Origin: Aricia agestis
Taxonomy: Eukaryota; Arthropoda; Insecta; Lepidoptera; Lycaenidae
DNA length: 64,000 bases
Direction: 5' to 3'
Assembly: GCF_905147365.1 (NCBI RefSeq)
Contig: NC_056419.1
Coordinates: 6,021,501-6,085,500, forward strand
Shown: piece after piece, positions 23,449 to 34,754 of the stretch
Layout of the letters: the number at the start of each line of letters is the position of its first letter
How positions within the stretch are numbered: the stretch's first letter is position 1
Notes under the pieces: generated by a model
Seen by the model: only the letters and a program-made list of their open reading frames with translations
What the model was told of the DNA's origin: nothing
Database searches by the model: none
Program-made: the position numbers and the translations under genes

Positions 23449-23943
23449 TCCGTGCTAATATTATAAGTACGAAAATGTGTTTGTTACCTCGTCAGGCCCA
23501 AGCCGCTGAACAGATTTTGCAGCTATTTGGCATGGATATACTTTGCATCTCGAGAAAGGACGTAGAATACTTTTTATCCCAGATAAATGTGCAGTTCACG
23601 CGTGATAAACGAAAGAGCTATGTTGGGAGTATCTCTGGTGGACAAAATTCGTAATAGTCATTCGCCAGAGAATTATAGTGGGCTGGTCATGTTTGCAGAC
23701 GGGAAGACTACGGTAGATGGAGCAGACAAGTGTTAGAGTGGAGACCACGCTCAGGCAAACGTAGAGTAGGACGTCCTGCAGCACGACGATTTGAAGAAAG
23801 TGGTTGGCAGCGGATGGATAAGGGCTGCCAAGATCGGGATGGTTGGCACTCATTGGGGGAGGCCATACGTTCAGCAGTGGACGACAATAGGCTGATGATG
23901 ATGAAACGAATTTTGGCGCAACGGAGTTGCTGGCGTCATCTTC
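23449..23943 (+). mobile_element. Helitron (Lep1-like) interrupted by a LINE 3' end
   Basis: The 5' part 23449-23613 has the TC start and the order GTGCTAATATTATAAGTACG, TTACCTC, GCTGAACAGATTTTGC, GATAAACGAA. The 3' part 23904-23943 resumes with CGAATTTTGGCGCAACGG, then the hairpin and GCGTCATCTT, where the CTAG has decayed. Confidence 0.8.
23614..23903 (+). pseudogene. RTE-like LINE 3' end (C-terminus of the polymerase ORF)
   Basis: One frame reads WAGHVCRREDYGRW, then WRPRSGKRRVGRP, then a GWHSLGEAIRSAVDDNR end. This is the tail typical of many non-LTR retrotransposon ORFs (W-x-GH, GKR-x-GRP, W-x-LGEA). It ends in a CTGATGATGATG tail, as RTE-clade elements do. AAACGAA flanks it at 23607-23613 and 23904-23910, a 7-bp target duplication, so it is a 5'-truncated insertion into the Helitron. 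It has no catalytic domain. Confidence 0.75.
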
Positions 23944-24540
23944 CATAAAGTGAAATCAGCCTACGAAACCGTTTGTAGTAATGATCTCGTCAAATTCTAG
24001 TCATTAATTACCACTACATTAGTGGGCGGCGCCATTCTGGTGAAGATGTAACTGAACTAAAATTAAGTTGGCCTTAACGTTGCTTAATTACTGTTTACTC
24101 CGACTTACTAATGCATCTTTTGTTTTTTATGGAGTTGGAATTTGAAGATTGTATCGTTATGTAGGAGTTTCTATTCATTTCGTGTAAACAAAGCTAAGTA
24201 CTAATGCTGCCTGCGTTGCTTTCGTATTAAAAAAACTTTTATTTTCTTTATTTTCTATTATGTGCTAAACACATAATGGAAAATCACTATAATTTATGTT
24301 TTGGTACATTTGAAAAGAGACAGCGTTAGTATTATTCTTTTTTTAGGCCAAACAATTTCTGTTTCAAAAAAAGGTTTCTGGACCACAGATGCAGCTACAT
24401 GTTAGTAATTAAAAAATAATCTCAGCTAAGCAAGAAACCTTTTGGCATGAAAAAGTGCAGTTACCAATATCAAAAAGTTTGAGAAATTGTATGTAGATTG
24501 TTATAGCTTAATTATTTATTGTAAATTAGTATATAACACT
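23944..24540. other. Unassigned stretch
   Basis: No feature was recognised. Confidence 0.4.
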
Positions 24541-24850
24541 AAAGCCAAGGCAAGACAGGATCAGAAACACTACAAAAAGAGAAAAAACCAAAGTACTTAC
24601 TCAAATTTATAGACCAAAGAAAGTGGACATGGGCCGGACACATGTTAGGAGACAAACAAAATAAATGGAGCACAGCTATCACTCACTGGTACCAAGAGAT
24701 GGAAAACCGAGTAGAGGCCGCCAACAATCCAGATGGGGAGATGATCTAGCACTAACAGCTGGACACCACTGGAGAAGAGTAGCACTAGACAGAATCGAAT
24801 GGAAAAGGTTGGGGGAGGCCTATGCCGAGAGGCACACTGACCTTTGAGAC
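24541..24850 (+). pseudogene. LINE C-terminal remnant with a frameshift
   Basis: WTWAGHM at about 24624 is in one frame. PRDGKPSRGRQQSRWGDDL, then AGHHWRR and RIEWKRLGEAYAERH, is in another frame and ends at the stop after 24844. Together these are the C-terminal landmarks of a non-LTR retrotransposon ORF, broken by one frameshift between about 24640 and 24700. It is a different family from the 23.6-kb copy. No poly-A or target duplication was seen. Confidence 0.65.
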
Positions 24851-24970
24851 GTTTTATAGCTCGAAGTCAGAATAAAAAAGGCTATTATAAAAATACAAAA
24901 GCCCACTCTTCTCTACACAGCTCATTATAAACTGTGATTAAATATAATTTTATCTCTTTTAAAATATCGT

Positions 24971-25258
24971 ACCTGGATGACCGAGCTTTGCTCGGTATAG
25001 CAAACACTCATTGACTTCGTGTTACTTAATAACGCCATCTGCTGGTCGTTAAAACAATTAGTTGTTCACAAAATAGTATTATTATTCGCCAATAGATGTC
25101 AGGAAGAGTCATATTTTTCAGTTTATCGATTATCGATAAAACACGAATAAAAATACATTTTCTGAAAATGATTCCTAGCTAGATCGATTTATCGCCCCCG
25201 AAACCCCCTATATACTAAATTTCATGAAAATCGTTGGAGCCGATTCCGAGAATCCAAA
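24971..25258 (+). mobile_element. Dispersed repeat with GACCGAGC..GCTCGGT hairpin start
   Basis: Starts ACCTGGATGACCGAGC, a hairpin with GCTCGGTAT. It then has ATAAAACACGAATAAAA, ATGATTCCTAGCTAGATCGA and CATGAAAATCGTTGGAGCCG. A shorter copy at 30054-30141 shares the first half. Non-coding. The class is unknown. Confidence 0.6.
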
Positions 25259-25270
25259 GTGTCTGTCACC

Positions 25271-25639
25271 CAGCGCTGCCAGACGTCCCGATTTTGGCGA
25301 GACGTCCCGATTTTGGCGGGACCTCCCGATTTTTTCATCAAAATTAAAAGTCCCGCGCGGGACAGGTTCAGTCCCGCTTTTCGGGGAAAACTCGAACGTA
25401 CGTGCAGCGTGCCGAGAAAGGTGCATAATGAAGAAGAATGTGGAAGGTAGAGCGGTGGATTTTCTTTGGCTAACTTTTGCTATCTATTGTCACATAAACA
25501 TTATTTTAACGCAATTAAATTGAAAAAACTTTTGATTTTATACCTTTTTTACTTTGTCCCACTTTTGACGGAAGAATCCCGCTTTCACTCAAAAAGTTCC
25601 AATGTCCCGACTTGGCACAAAAAAAATCTGGCAACGCTG
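25271..25639. mobile_element. hAT-type MITE, TIR CAGCGCTGCCAGA
   Basis: Ends CAGCGCTGCCAGA and TCTGGCAACGCTG are inverted repeats with one difference. The flanking 8-mers CTGTCACC (25263-25270) and CTGTCTAC (25640-25647) match at 6 of 8 positions, as expected of an old hAT duplication. The left part contains a CGTCCCGATTTTGGCG repeat. Overlapping open frames are artefacts. Confidence 0.75.
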
Positions 25640-25647
25640 CTGTCTAC

Positions 25648-26289
25648 CATAGACGCAACATTATAATAACCTTCATAACTATTAAAAATCCTTACACGTA
25701 ATTATTTGAAGCTAAATATCTGAATGAAGATATTATACCTACTAATTGCCTGCCTTGGAACATCACATTACTTAATTTAAGTCGTGGCTCATAACTCTTT
25801 AGGTATAGACGCATGTGAAAATGCTATTAAGTGTAGATACTCTTTAGCTTGTTACAAATTATGTAAGCGCAAGGGAAATATGCTTCGTACTATTGTAACT
25901 CGAATGGAACTCGATAATGGGTTTTTTCTTTTCGTTTTCTCAGTAACAATACATAGTATAATATTTTAAATACTGTTTGTATTTTTAATGAAACCTGACA
26001 TAGAAACGTAGTTTTGTGTAGGCAAAAAGTGTGAACGGTGGTAAAAGATGGGTTGCAGGTGTCTGTAGACTGTAGAGTCTATAGGTCATCGCTTTTTATC
26101 CATTTGCTTGTTTCCCACCCATTTGTTGCCCATTTGTACATAAACCGTGATTCTACCGTGACCTTTTTCATCTCTGGCATAAATATTTTTCAGATCTTGT
26201 ATTAAATGTAACTACTTAATTTGTCAAAAATTGATTGAAACGTTGTAACTTTGAAAGATACAGAGTAAATTATTGAGAGGAAATGAAAT
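25648..26289. other. Unassigned stretch
   Basis: No feature was recognised. Confidence 0.4.
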
Positions 26290-26291
26290 TA

Positions 26292-26872
26292 CAGTGTAAA
26301 CTCTATATAACGACACTGAAGGGACCGTGCATTTATGACGTTATATGGAGTTGTCGTTAAATTGAGAGAAGAAAAATCAATACTTTTTCGTCATTATATA
26401 GTGATTTTCTTTTACTAACCGTATTTACAGTTTGAAAGTTTATGTATAACTGAGAATATTATTATGATAACGAATAGATATTTCATATTAATAATCCATG
26501 ACTCCTTATTATTAGTTAGGGACTAGGGTCTAAAATAGCCTACACGTGCGATCAATCTCAATTTCTAAACAAAAGGACTAATTTCTTAGAAAATTCTGTA
26601 TGCATGATACCGAAAGTCGAGTTTATTGCGGGCTAGGATAACAATGCGACAGAAAAACGTACACAGCTGCGCAGTTTTTACTAATTTTAGTAATTTAAAA
26701 GGTACTTTTTATTGTTCAATTGTTGTAATGCTGACATTATTGAGAGTGGGTGTGATGCTATGTAGAGTGTACCATTGTATGGTCGACAAGGTAAACCAAC
26801 CAAAGTCAATTAATTTCGACGCTTTAGAGAGTTTGTCGTTAAATAGAGTGACGTTACATGGAGTTTACACTA
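26292..26872. mobile_element. Tigger/pogo-like non-autonomous element
   Basis: Left CAGTGTAAACTCTATATAAC and its inverted, slightly diverged right counterpart (GTTACATGGAGTTTACACTA) mark the ends. CAGT starts with CTC..ATAACG are typical of pogo/Tigger elements. A left TA is present at 26290-26291, while the right TA has decayed. Internal GTCGTTA motifs recur. There is no transposase frame; the 99-codon frame at 26626 is not one. Confidence 0.6.
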
Positions 26873-26935
26873 TTTTTTTCAGAACTTCTTCGAGTCTACA
26901 TTACGCCTACCACTTCAAGAGGTAAGTCGACTTTA

Positions 26936-27356
26936 TTAAGGTGACGCCGTGCTAAAGTAAAAAACGATATGTTATAGATTGCTTGTTTTCTATGAGAGGC
27001 CGACAGCAAAAAATGGAAAGGGCGTAAGCGACAAAATGGTTTTTATCTCGTAATTTAAAAACGATAAATACATTTCATATGAGCTATGGGCAAATAAAGT
27101 GTATGCTTGAACCAATCTATGTACTTTGGAAGCTTAAATCACTCTCCTCTGTTCGCAAAATAGGAATTCCTTTTTGTACAGAAGTCTTTTTGATTGATTA
27201 TTCTGTGTTATAAAAGTTGACCAATCGTGTTATTCTATGGGTAATTCAAAGGCAAAGACATGATGAATACTGACAATGAAGTTTAATTTGTTAGCTTTAG
27301 TCATTGCTGAGAAAAATCGATATCGCTACAGCTAAATTATCAAGGCGTCGCCTTAA
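26936..27356. mobile_element. TTAA-type MITE (TTAAGGTGACGCC family)
   Basis: Ends TTAAGGTGACGCC and GGCGTCGCCTTAA, with TTAA at 26936-26939 and 27353-27356. A second copy of most of it lies at 38516-38899. Shared blocks include AAAAAATGGAAAGGGCGTAA, TTGACCAATCGTGTTAT and ATCGATATCGCTACAGC. Non-coding, 421 bp. Confidence 0.7.
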
Positions 27357-27744
27357 TTTAACAATAATTAACAAATATACATACCTCAAGGATCCCTTAC
27401 TGGGCCATCTTTAATATAAAAGTGAGTTCGTGAACCGAGCTCGTGGTAGGAGCTTTGAAGTTAGTGCGGGATCGAGTTGATATGAATTGCTTACGAGTAT
27501 GTTTAATTTAGTTGCGGTTCAAATTCTCCGGATTATGATTTAAATCTAATTCGTGAGATTCCGTTTCGATAGCATTAATTGTTTATGTATTACTGTGCAA
27601 TTTGTCACAAACTAATTTGTAATTACATTTTATTTCTAATTTAGCTTTGGCAATCTACTGTCCATAATCCACATGAATGCCCTCCAAATGGGAATTTATT
27701 AAATTACTTTTTACAAAAATAGTTGGCTGCTTAAAATACAAAAT

Positions 27745-28071
27745 AAAAAATCAGCCAAGTGCAAGTTCGACTCGCGCACGAGGGGTTCCGTACCATTATA
27801 GAGCAAAAATAGTTAAAAAATGTGATTTTTGTATGGGAGTTCCCCTTAATTATTAATTTTATTTAAATTTTATTATTAATTATTAAAATATTATAAATAT
27901 AGCTGAGTATTTTCTGAACATTTTAAGTGCCAATCTGTTGTCATCATTGATACCGAGCAAAAAATGTTTAAATATAAATCACTTTTGTTGTATCGGAATG
28001 TACAGACGGACAGACATCGAAGTCTTAGTAATAGGGTCCCGTTTTTACCCTTTGGTTGCGTACCCTAAAAA
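27745..28071 (+). mobile_element. AAGTGCGAG-family dispersed repeat, shorter copy
   Basis: Starts AAAAAATCAGCCAAGTGCAA and ends TTTTTACCCTTTGGTTGCG then TACCCTAAAA. It lacks part of the middle found in the 20.1-kb copy. Confidence 0.8.
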
Positions 28072-28224
28072 CACATTCCTTACCTTCTGGTGATTATCCT
28101 TACAATAATTATTATATTGATGACATAGCAAAAATAAAACAGAAATTACTCTCTACATTTCTCCCAACACTCTCATAACAAGGAGTTTTACTTTTAAGAA
28201 AATACTTAAAAAGAGGGAACGCGG

Positions 28225-28325
28225 GTGCAGCATAAATGACCGTTTGCGATTAAAAAAATGAATCATAATATTATGATTCATAATAATATGATTCTAAAAA
28301 GCGACCATTTTAGCCCCGCAGGGAG
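28225..28325. mobile_element. Truncated copy of the GACCATTTTAGCCCCGCAG MITE
   Basis: It carries ATGAATCATAATATTATGAT palindromic blocks and ends CGACCATTTTAGCCCCGCAG. The fuller copy with both ends is at 43253-43453. Confidence 0.55.
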
Positions 28326-28520
28326 TAAATTGGGGAATACAGTACTCCCAAACTAATAATGCGCATGGAAATCTTCGCTAATTGTCGTAATCAGGAAAAC
28401 ACCCGAATCTATGAAACTTGCATTTTGCACCTTGTTCAAAGGAAATAGAAGTAAATATTATATAGCCGGTGGCTGTCCGCTGTCGCCGGTCCGTCAATAA
28501 GTGCCGGGAAGCCATCGCGG

Positions 28521-28614
28521 CGTTACCATGGTAACGTCCAAGCAACGTCAGGCTCTACGTCGCTGCAAAGCGCTGTTTTCCTTAAAGTTAAGTTTAAAAC
28601 AGCGCTTGCAGCGA
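28521..28614. repeat. Two adjacent palindromes
   Basis: CGTTACCATGGTAACG (28521-28536) is perfect. The second has arms TCGCTGCAAAGCGCTGTTTT (from 28560) and AAAACAGCGCTTGCAGCGA (to 28614), with one extra base in the left arm. Non-coding. Confidence 0.6.
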
Positions 28615-28669
28615 TGTCTTCCGACGCTCGGGAAATACGACCGTTGCCGAAAAATTGCGAATGCGCATT

Positions 28670-28942
28670 ATCACTTTTTTTATGTATTACTTTTATGTCA
28701 TTGAATTAAATTATGTACTGTGTAATATAATGGTTCTTTAATTTTTGAATATTTATAAATTTAGAATTAATTGTATACTTAACTTTAATTTCATTTGGTT
28801 ATAGATGTGTTTTAATAAAATAATGTTGTGCATGTCTGTAATTGATATAAGCACTAAAATGTAGTTATTAATGTAATCAATGTATATGTGTGTGTTTATA
28901 TTGTTGATATGCCTAAAAAATAAATAAAAAAAAAATCACTTT
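28670..28942 (+). mobile_element. Possible 257-bp retro-insertion with AATAAA and A-tail
   Basis: ATCACTTT occurs at 28670-28677 and 28935-28942. Just before the second copy is AAATAAATAAAAAAAAA. This is consistent with a short 5'-truncated retrocopy, but the duplication is short and AT-rich, so chance is possible. Confidence 0.4.
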
Positions 28943-29274
28943 GTGAGCACTGTACGTTTGTATGGAAAAAAAATGTTAGAGAGCTTGCAAAAACCTCAAA
29001 AGTCTACAAAATGATATTATTTGTTTTAGAGTCGTTAAGACAGAGAATCGTGATGCACCTCGTTCTCACGGTTATCTAATTAAAAAAGTGTAGGTTAAGA
29101 TCGTTATAACGTATAAAGTGTGTTATTTATACTTTGATACGTTGCACTTTGAGCAGTGTGAACATATCATTATTTCTGAGCACTCTCCGTTCTAGTTCGA
29201 CGGCTTCGGAATGGCGAATCGGAAAATAAGCGCCACAGTTTATACGAGTTTTGCTGCAGATATAAAAAAAAAAT

Positions 29275-29476
29275 CTAGGTAAAGCCCGCAACTCCGTTGC
29301 CCCAAAAATCGTTTATCGCACGAGAACTGCACATTTGTCCAGGATAAAGTGTCCATTCCTGGGATTCAAAGTATCTCCATATCAAATTTTAGCAGAATTG
29401 GATCAGCGAAGCGGGCATGCAGAGGTAACAGACAGACAGATAGAAACACTTTCGCATTTATAATATTAGTATGGAT
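29275..29476 (-). mobile_element. Helitron (Lep1-like), near full length
   Basis: The minus-strand 3' end is CTAG at 29275-29278 with the GGCAACGGAGTTGCGGGC hairpin beside it. The 5' end near 29476 has ATACTAATATTATAAATGCG. Middle blocks are diverged (about 200 bp in total). Confidence 0.8.
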
Positions 29477-30053
29477 TTATTAGGAGCTTTATTGAGCAGC
29501 TAAGTTCCATGGAAAGAGAGTCAATGGAAGTATTAGAAGCCTGTTTTAAAATTATTATTAATCATCATTATTTTATTCGATATCGTACTCAAGTATAGAC
29601 ACATTTTTATAGACAAGTTAATAATTATTATAGTATTTACTATTCAGTATAAAAACATGCCTCCGAAGAGCCTTTCATACTAATATACTTTAATCTTAAT
29701 ATCAACGCCACCAGCAAGAAGAATATTTAATGAAAACTCTGCCAGCAAAACCCATCAACTTGAAAATTCAAAAAGTGTTCGTAAATTACATTTTTAACCG
29801 CTGATGTTACGGCAAATGTTTATCACAGAACACTTCCGCAACTCTCAACTTATAATAATTCAATTGCGTTGCGTTGAAAACTCCTCCGTGCAAATGTTTG
29901 CGACTGCAAAGAGCCACTTTTTGAGAAAACTGCGATAAAGTCGAGTTTCTTACTTTTGCGGTAACATTATATTAATGCGTGAAAGATTTGAATGGATATG
30001 ACGTACCTTGTGTCACATCACACTATCACAATTCACATCTTATCAGATAAGTA
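29477..30053. other. Unassigned stretch
   Basis: No feature was recognised. Confidence 0.4.
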
Positions 30054-30141
30054 TTACCTAGCTATTTGACCGAGCTTAGCTCGGTATTCGATAAAACACG
30101 AATAAAATGACATTTTCTAAACATGATTCCTAGGAATCTAG
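30054..30141 (+). mobile_element. Fragment of the GACCGAGC dispersed repeat
   Basis: Has TTGACCGAGCTTAGCTCGGT and ATAAAACACGAATAAAATGA, matching 24971-25150 with a deletion. Confidence 0.6.
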
Positions 30142-30675
30142 TAATATTCTAGAATAATTGCTCGTTTAAAGATATAAGATAAAATCAAAGGTTGAAAAAA
30201 TTATGTGAATTTTTATTACTTCTTAACACAAAACAAGTGTAATCTTTTGTAATGACCTTTTTTGGTCTTTGAGCAATCGATCGCCAGATATTTGCGAAAA
30301 ACTGATTTTCGCGACTGTCGACCTCTGAGACTTCTTTAGGCACGATATCGATGTCGTATTTTATATCTTCAATATAAACCCGTAATAAAGGTTAATACAA
30401 AAATTCAGCCCACTAGGATTTTTTCCGTAGATATACCTAACTACAAAACGACTGCACTAGATGGCATATTTTCTAATACTTTAAAATTCAACTTTTTAAA
30501 ATAGAAAATATGCCAACTTCGTCGTCTTATCCATGCTAAGTTTGCATAAAACTAAAAACGCATAAATAACGCGGCGGTCGTTGCACGTACACGTGGAACT
30601 CATAACAGAAATGATTACGTGTGAAGCCACGCTGCAGCCTGCCTCGTGTGATAGCCGCATTACTGCTCCGCAATA

Positions 30676-30845
30676 CACTATCTACATTCTACCCTCACTT
30701 GGGTCCTATATTTGGGTACTGTATAGTGTATACTGTATAGTCTGATTCTGAAACCTGGGTTCGAGATTCGATCACACTATCTACATTCTACCCTCAATTG
30801 GGTCCTATATTTGGGTACTGTAGCCTTATTCTGAAACCTGAGTTA
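30676..30845. repeat. Two-unit tandem repeat, about 99 bp
   Basis: CACTATCTACATTCTACCCT starts both units (30676 and 30775). They continue through TGGGTCCTATATTTGGGTAC and TTCTGAAACCTG. The second unit lacks about 14 bp after GGTACTGTA. Confidence 0.8.
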
Positions 30846-31001
30846 GAGTTTCGGTAGTTGGGCCCCGGCGGTTCAGTGTTCAAAGCAAAAGCCTCATTAA
30901 AGAATAATTGTTGACGTAGGCGTCTAAGCTAAATATTTCGAACGTTTTGCATGCCTCCGCTAGTCTCAGGCTAATGACTTCTTTGCCAATTTTTGATACC
31001 A

Positions 31002-31066
31002 TCAAAGGATATCGCAAAGTTTGGTGACACCGTCTTGTATCACCAAACTTTTGGAATATCCTTTGA
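31002..31066. repeat. 65-bp hairpin
   Basis: TCAAAGGATATCGCAAAG and TTTGGTGA pair with the inverted block ending ATATCCTTTGA. There are a few mismatches and a loop of about 9. Confidence 0.6.
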
Positions 31067-31549
31067 GGGGTAGTAAGGGACTATAAACGATCGATATAAA
31101 ACTTTAAGCACATGGAATAACATTGACGAATAGCAGAACAAAATGTAACTAAAACATAAAGAGTACAATTTCACTAACACTTTAACACCTACAAAATATA
31201 ACACGAAATAATTTTTACATCAAAATAAATCCATCCATGTCATTTAAAGCGTTAACTTCAAAACAAGCGTTAACATACCAGGCACAGCGAGTAGGTGATA
31301 GAAGCTATCTCTTAATTACTACCACCTGAGGAGTTGAGGGAATACGAATTATGAAATTATAGACCTAATTGATAAAACAAATTCCGGACAAATTAATTTG
31401 AAGTGTAATGCAATAAGGTGACGCAGCATGACGTCTTCTGTAATGGCTTTTAGAAAACCTAATTTGTGCAAGTGGTAAATAAAATAGGAAAAGTACACGA
31501 AACAAGTGTGAAGGGAATTTTAATGTTTGACTTTTTCAAAAGATCCTTA

Positions 31550-31660
31550 ATAATATAATATAAATGTGAAAGTTTGTCTGTTTGTTGACTCTTCATGGTA
31601 AATTCGCTTAACCGATTTTCATTATATTTAGTATGAAGATACTTAAAATGTCGGGAAAAC
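31550..31660 (+). mobile_element. Diverged Helitron-like fragment
   Basis: TATAAATGTGAAAGTTTGTC, GACTCTTCATGG and CTTAACCGATTTTCAT follow the Lep1-like 5' order with drift. Confidence 0.4.
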
Positions 31661-32410
31661 GTATAGTGGATAGATGAGAGCTGCTAACATAGAGCTGCAA
31701 CTCTCCCAACGAGCACCTGGAAGAAATAGAAAAGATTACTTGCAAGAATTATTGTCTACGAGTACTATGGCTTGTACGTATCTAATATAAACCAAATCGT
31801 ACGGAACAAAATATTGTATTTATCTACAACAAAAACACCATCAAGTCTTCATGCTTACACTACTTTGTCATCGAAATGACACATTCATTATTCAGTTAGA
31901 ATAGATAATTAATTACATAACGTCACCAACAATCGGCAGCTCTATACCTAAACATTTACATACGAGAACAAACTTAATTTCATTATCAAACTCCGCTGCG
32001 GCCAAACTAATTGCAAATAGCTGTTCCATTCTAAATTCTATTAATTCTCTTAGTGGAATTTGTTTAAGCGCCTAAACATAAACAAAAGGCATCAATTTAT
32101 TTCCGTTTTATATGTAAATTTAGCTCATTATGCTGCCATTTATATTTACAGGCTTACCTTTACTAATTTAATGCTTTTTGTGCCTTTTACCATTGAGTTT
32201 GTTAATTGTTTACGATGCGCTGTAGCGTTCTTTTTCTTTTTCTTCTTATTTCAAGTGTCGTTTTCCTGGATTTTTTAGCTTTAAAATTTGAACTACGTTA
32301 AATTTTACACTACCTTTCAGAGTACCAAAATTTGCTCAAGGCATTTGTATTCTATGGCTTTGAATTTTTTTTTGAGGTTAATATAATTTTAATACTGCAA
32401 CTTTGCTTAA
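31661..32410. other. AT-rich stretch, unassigned
   Basis: The 72-codon frame at 32060-32278 ends in a phenylalanine run from a T-rich tract and is not a gene. Confidence 0.45.
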
Positions 32411-32478
32411 AATTTTTTTTTCGTAATGAACCATTTACAGCGATGTCGCTGTAAATGGTTCATTACGAAAAAAAAATT
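32411..32478. repeat. Perfect 68-bp palindrome
   Basis: Arms of 33 bp at 32411-32443 and 32446-32478 pair without mismatch around a TG centre. They include TCGTAATGAACCATTTACAG and the T9/A9 runs. No sequence around it matches a repeat family in this window. Confidence 0.9.
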
Positions 32479-32905
32479 CATGTAAAAAATATGTAAAATA
32501 CGTTTTCCCAATTTTCGTATTTAACCCGATATCCAAACAAACGTTATTATATGCATAGTAATCGTGTTTTTATAAAGCTCATATATAATTGTAGTAATAC
32601 GTATTTTATGATAATTTTATTATGAAACAACGTTGTCTGATAATCGACTGGCCTAATTAGCTTGATAGTGAATCATAGTTATGTAAAATTAATACGGTAT
32701 CGAATACTTGATAATGGCTTATTGTTATGTGAACCCAATACATTGCGCTTGTTTGTTGGTACTCACCAAATAATGCTGGTTAAATAGTTAACACAATGGT
32801 TCTCATTACAAAATGAATGAAACATTTTGGTTCGGATCATACCAGCCGCACAACGTTGCAAGGCGTTGCAAGTTGCGATGCATTTTTGACTGATCTATTA
32901 TAGAG

Positions 32906-33327
32906 TAAGAGCCCGCGAGGGCTAGACCTTCCTTTGTTTCGTACTGCTGAAAGTTTACCTGTGACCTTTACAAAGGTAAGAAAAACCATCAACTATGGAG
33001 TTTCGGTCGCGGTTACTTTAGGAGGTACCTATCCAGTTCTGAAGGTCTACCTGATCTTCGAGAAGGAGTAAAGCTTAATTTCATAGATACTATTGTTTGC
33101 TGTAAGTGGAGGAATCTCGTCTTCCAGTGCCGGACATTTATAAGCTATGAAATTGAGCTTTATGCCTTCTCGAAGGTCAGGTAGACCTTCAGAACTGGAT
33201 ACCTCCTAAAGTAACCGCGACTCAAACTCTATAGTTGCTGGTCGTTCTTACCTCTGTAACAACAAACAGGTAAACTTTCAGCTTTAGCTTTAGAAACGAA
33301 GGAAGGCTTGGCCCTCGCGGGCTCTTA
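32906..33327. mobile_element. 422-bp foldback element, TIR TAAGAGCCCGCGAGGGC
   Basis: The ends TAAGAGCCCGCGAGGGC are perfect inverted repeats. Pairing continues through the element, with mismatches, over CGAAGGAAGG-, AAAGTTTACCTG-, TAACCGCGAC- and CCAGTTCTGAAGGTCTACCT-type blocks to about 33090 and 33145. It is much less AT-rich than the flanks. Target duplication unclear; superfamily not assigned. Confidence 0.8.
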
Positions 33328-34075
33328 GTCTATTAGAATATGCAGCTCGACACCGCGATTTGTATCTTTTTGTGTAGTCAATAATTCAGATTTTATTGCC
33401 TCATTTAAGAATGAATCAATGCATACATGGTACCAGAGGACAGAGAACGCCGCTGTTACTTCAAAAAGGAGGCCAGATGAGCTAGATTCCAGGCTGGTCT
33501 AGGTCTCTGGCTGTCTTAGAACAAGAGAAATTAAATGCTTTGGGAATATCCTCCTCCTATTTTGACAATATCAGTATCACACGATGCTCCCATATAAATG
33601 AGCTGCAAGATTTTAATACGTAAATAAAAAGTTCCTGATGAAACATAACATGGCATTTACAACTTGGAACTTAAGAATCTACATCAGTTTTAATTACGCG
33701 AGTTACGGTGCATTTACGATGCAATAATAAGTTTCACTCGTGCGCAGGTTAGTAATTAGGCTTTAGTGATAAAACTAAGTAATAAATTATCTAGACCTGT
33801 TCACAGGTATAATAATAACACAGCTACCTAGTACCTTCCTGATATTATATAGTTTTATTACGGAAAAGTGTTCATTTCCCGCGCGATAATTTCCCCTCAA
33901 ACTATGATGTGGTTGAAATTAAATTTAAAACTGCATGTAACCTTTTTACCTGTAAATCGCCACGGGGAAAAAAGATCTTACTTCCTCCTACGCCAGAGTC
34001 CTTTCTTCAGTCTTACGTATTTCCGATCAGGTCACATGTCCTAGCGGTATTTTAAATGTTTTTACGTATCCTTTG
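33328..34075. other. Unassigned stretch
   Basis: No feature was recognised. Confidence 0.4.
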
Positions 34076-34397
34076 ACGTGGGAGAGCCATGCTTCGGCAC
34101 GAATGGGCTGGCTCGACCAGAGAAATACCATGGGCTCATAGGAAATCGGCGTGAAACAGCGCTTGCACTGTGTTTCGCCGAGTGAGTGAGTTTACCGGAG
34201 GCCCAATCCCCTACCCTTTTCCCTTCCCTACCCTCTCCTATTTCCTTCTCTACCCTACCCTTTATTACGCTATTCCTTCTTAAAAGGCCAGCAACGCACC
34301 TGCAGCTCTTCTGATGCTGCGAGTGTCCATGGGCGGCGGTAGTTGCTTTCCATCAGGTGACCCGCTTGCTCGTTTGCCCCCTTATTTCATAAAAAAA
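34076..34397 (+). mobile_element. G-rich SINE-like repeat, full-length copy
   Basis: Runs from ACGTGGGAGAGCCATGC to CCCCCTTATTTCATAAAAAA. The C-rich block here reads CCCTACCCTTTTCCCTTCCC, diverged from other copies. Confidence 0.85.
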
Positions 34398-34754
34398 TGT
34401 CCAAAAAGTGCACAACGCCGCTAAAGAACTTTTAACTTCAAAAATACAAGGCATGACTCGCTCGTTATGTACTTAACTATTGTTAAAAGTTCAACGAAAA
34501 GATATACGTAGTCTGTAGTTGCACAAGAATGTAATTGAAATGTCAACTTTAATTTGTAACTTCGTTTAAGACGTCTTAGCCGAGCGTTAGTAAGAACGCT
34601 TCCATTAATTTAAATTATTTTGTTGGACTTGTATAATTTGTTGCGGATTTTATCGCGACTTGCACCTTCGTTTTGGCACTAATTTACTTTGAAGTTCCAA
34701 TCTTGAAAAAATAAGAAAGGTAAATGTAATTTTACAATGTATGTGTTTAACTCT

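Noticed and set aside
25224..25523. 99-codon frame
   Set aside because: It lies in the hAT MITE and its repeated CGTCCCGATTTT motif.
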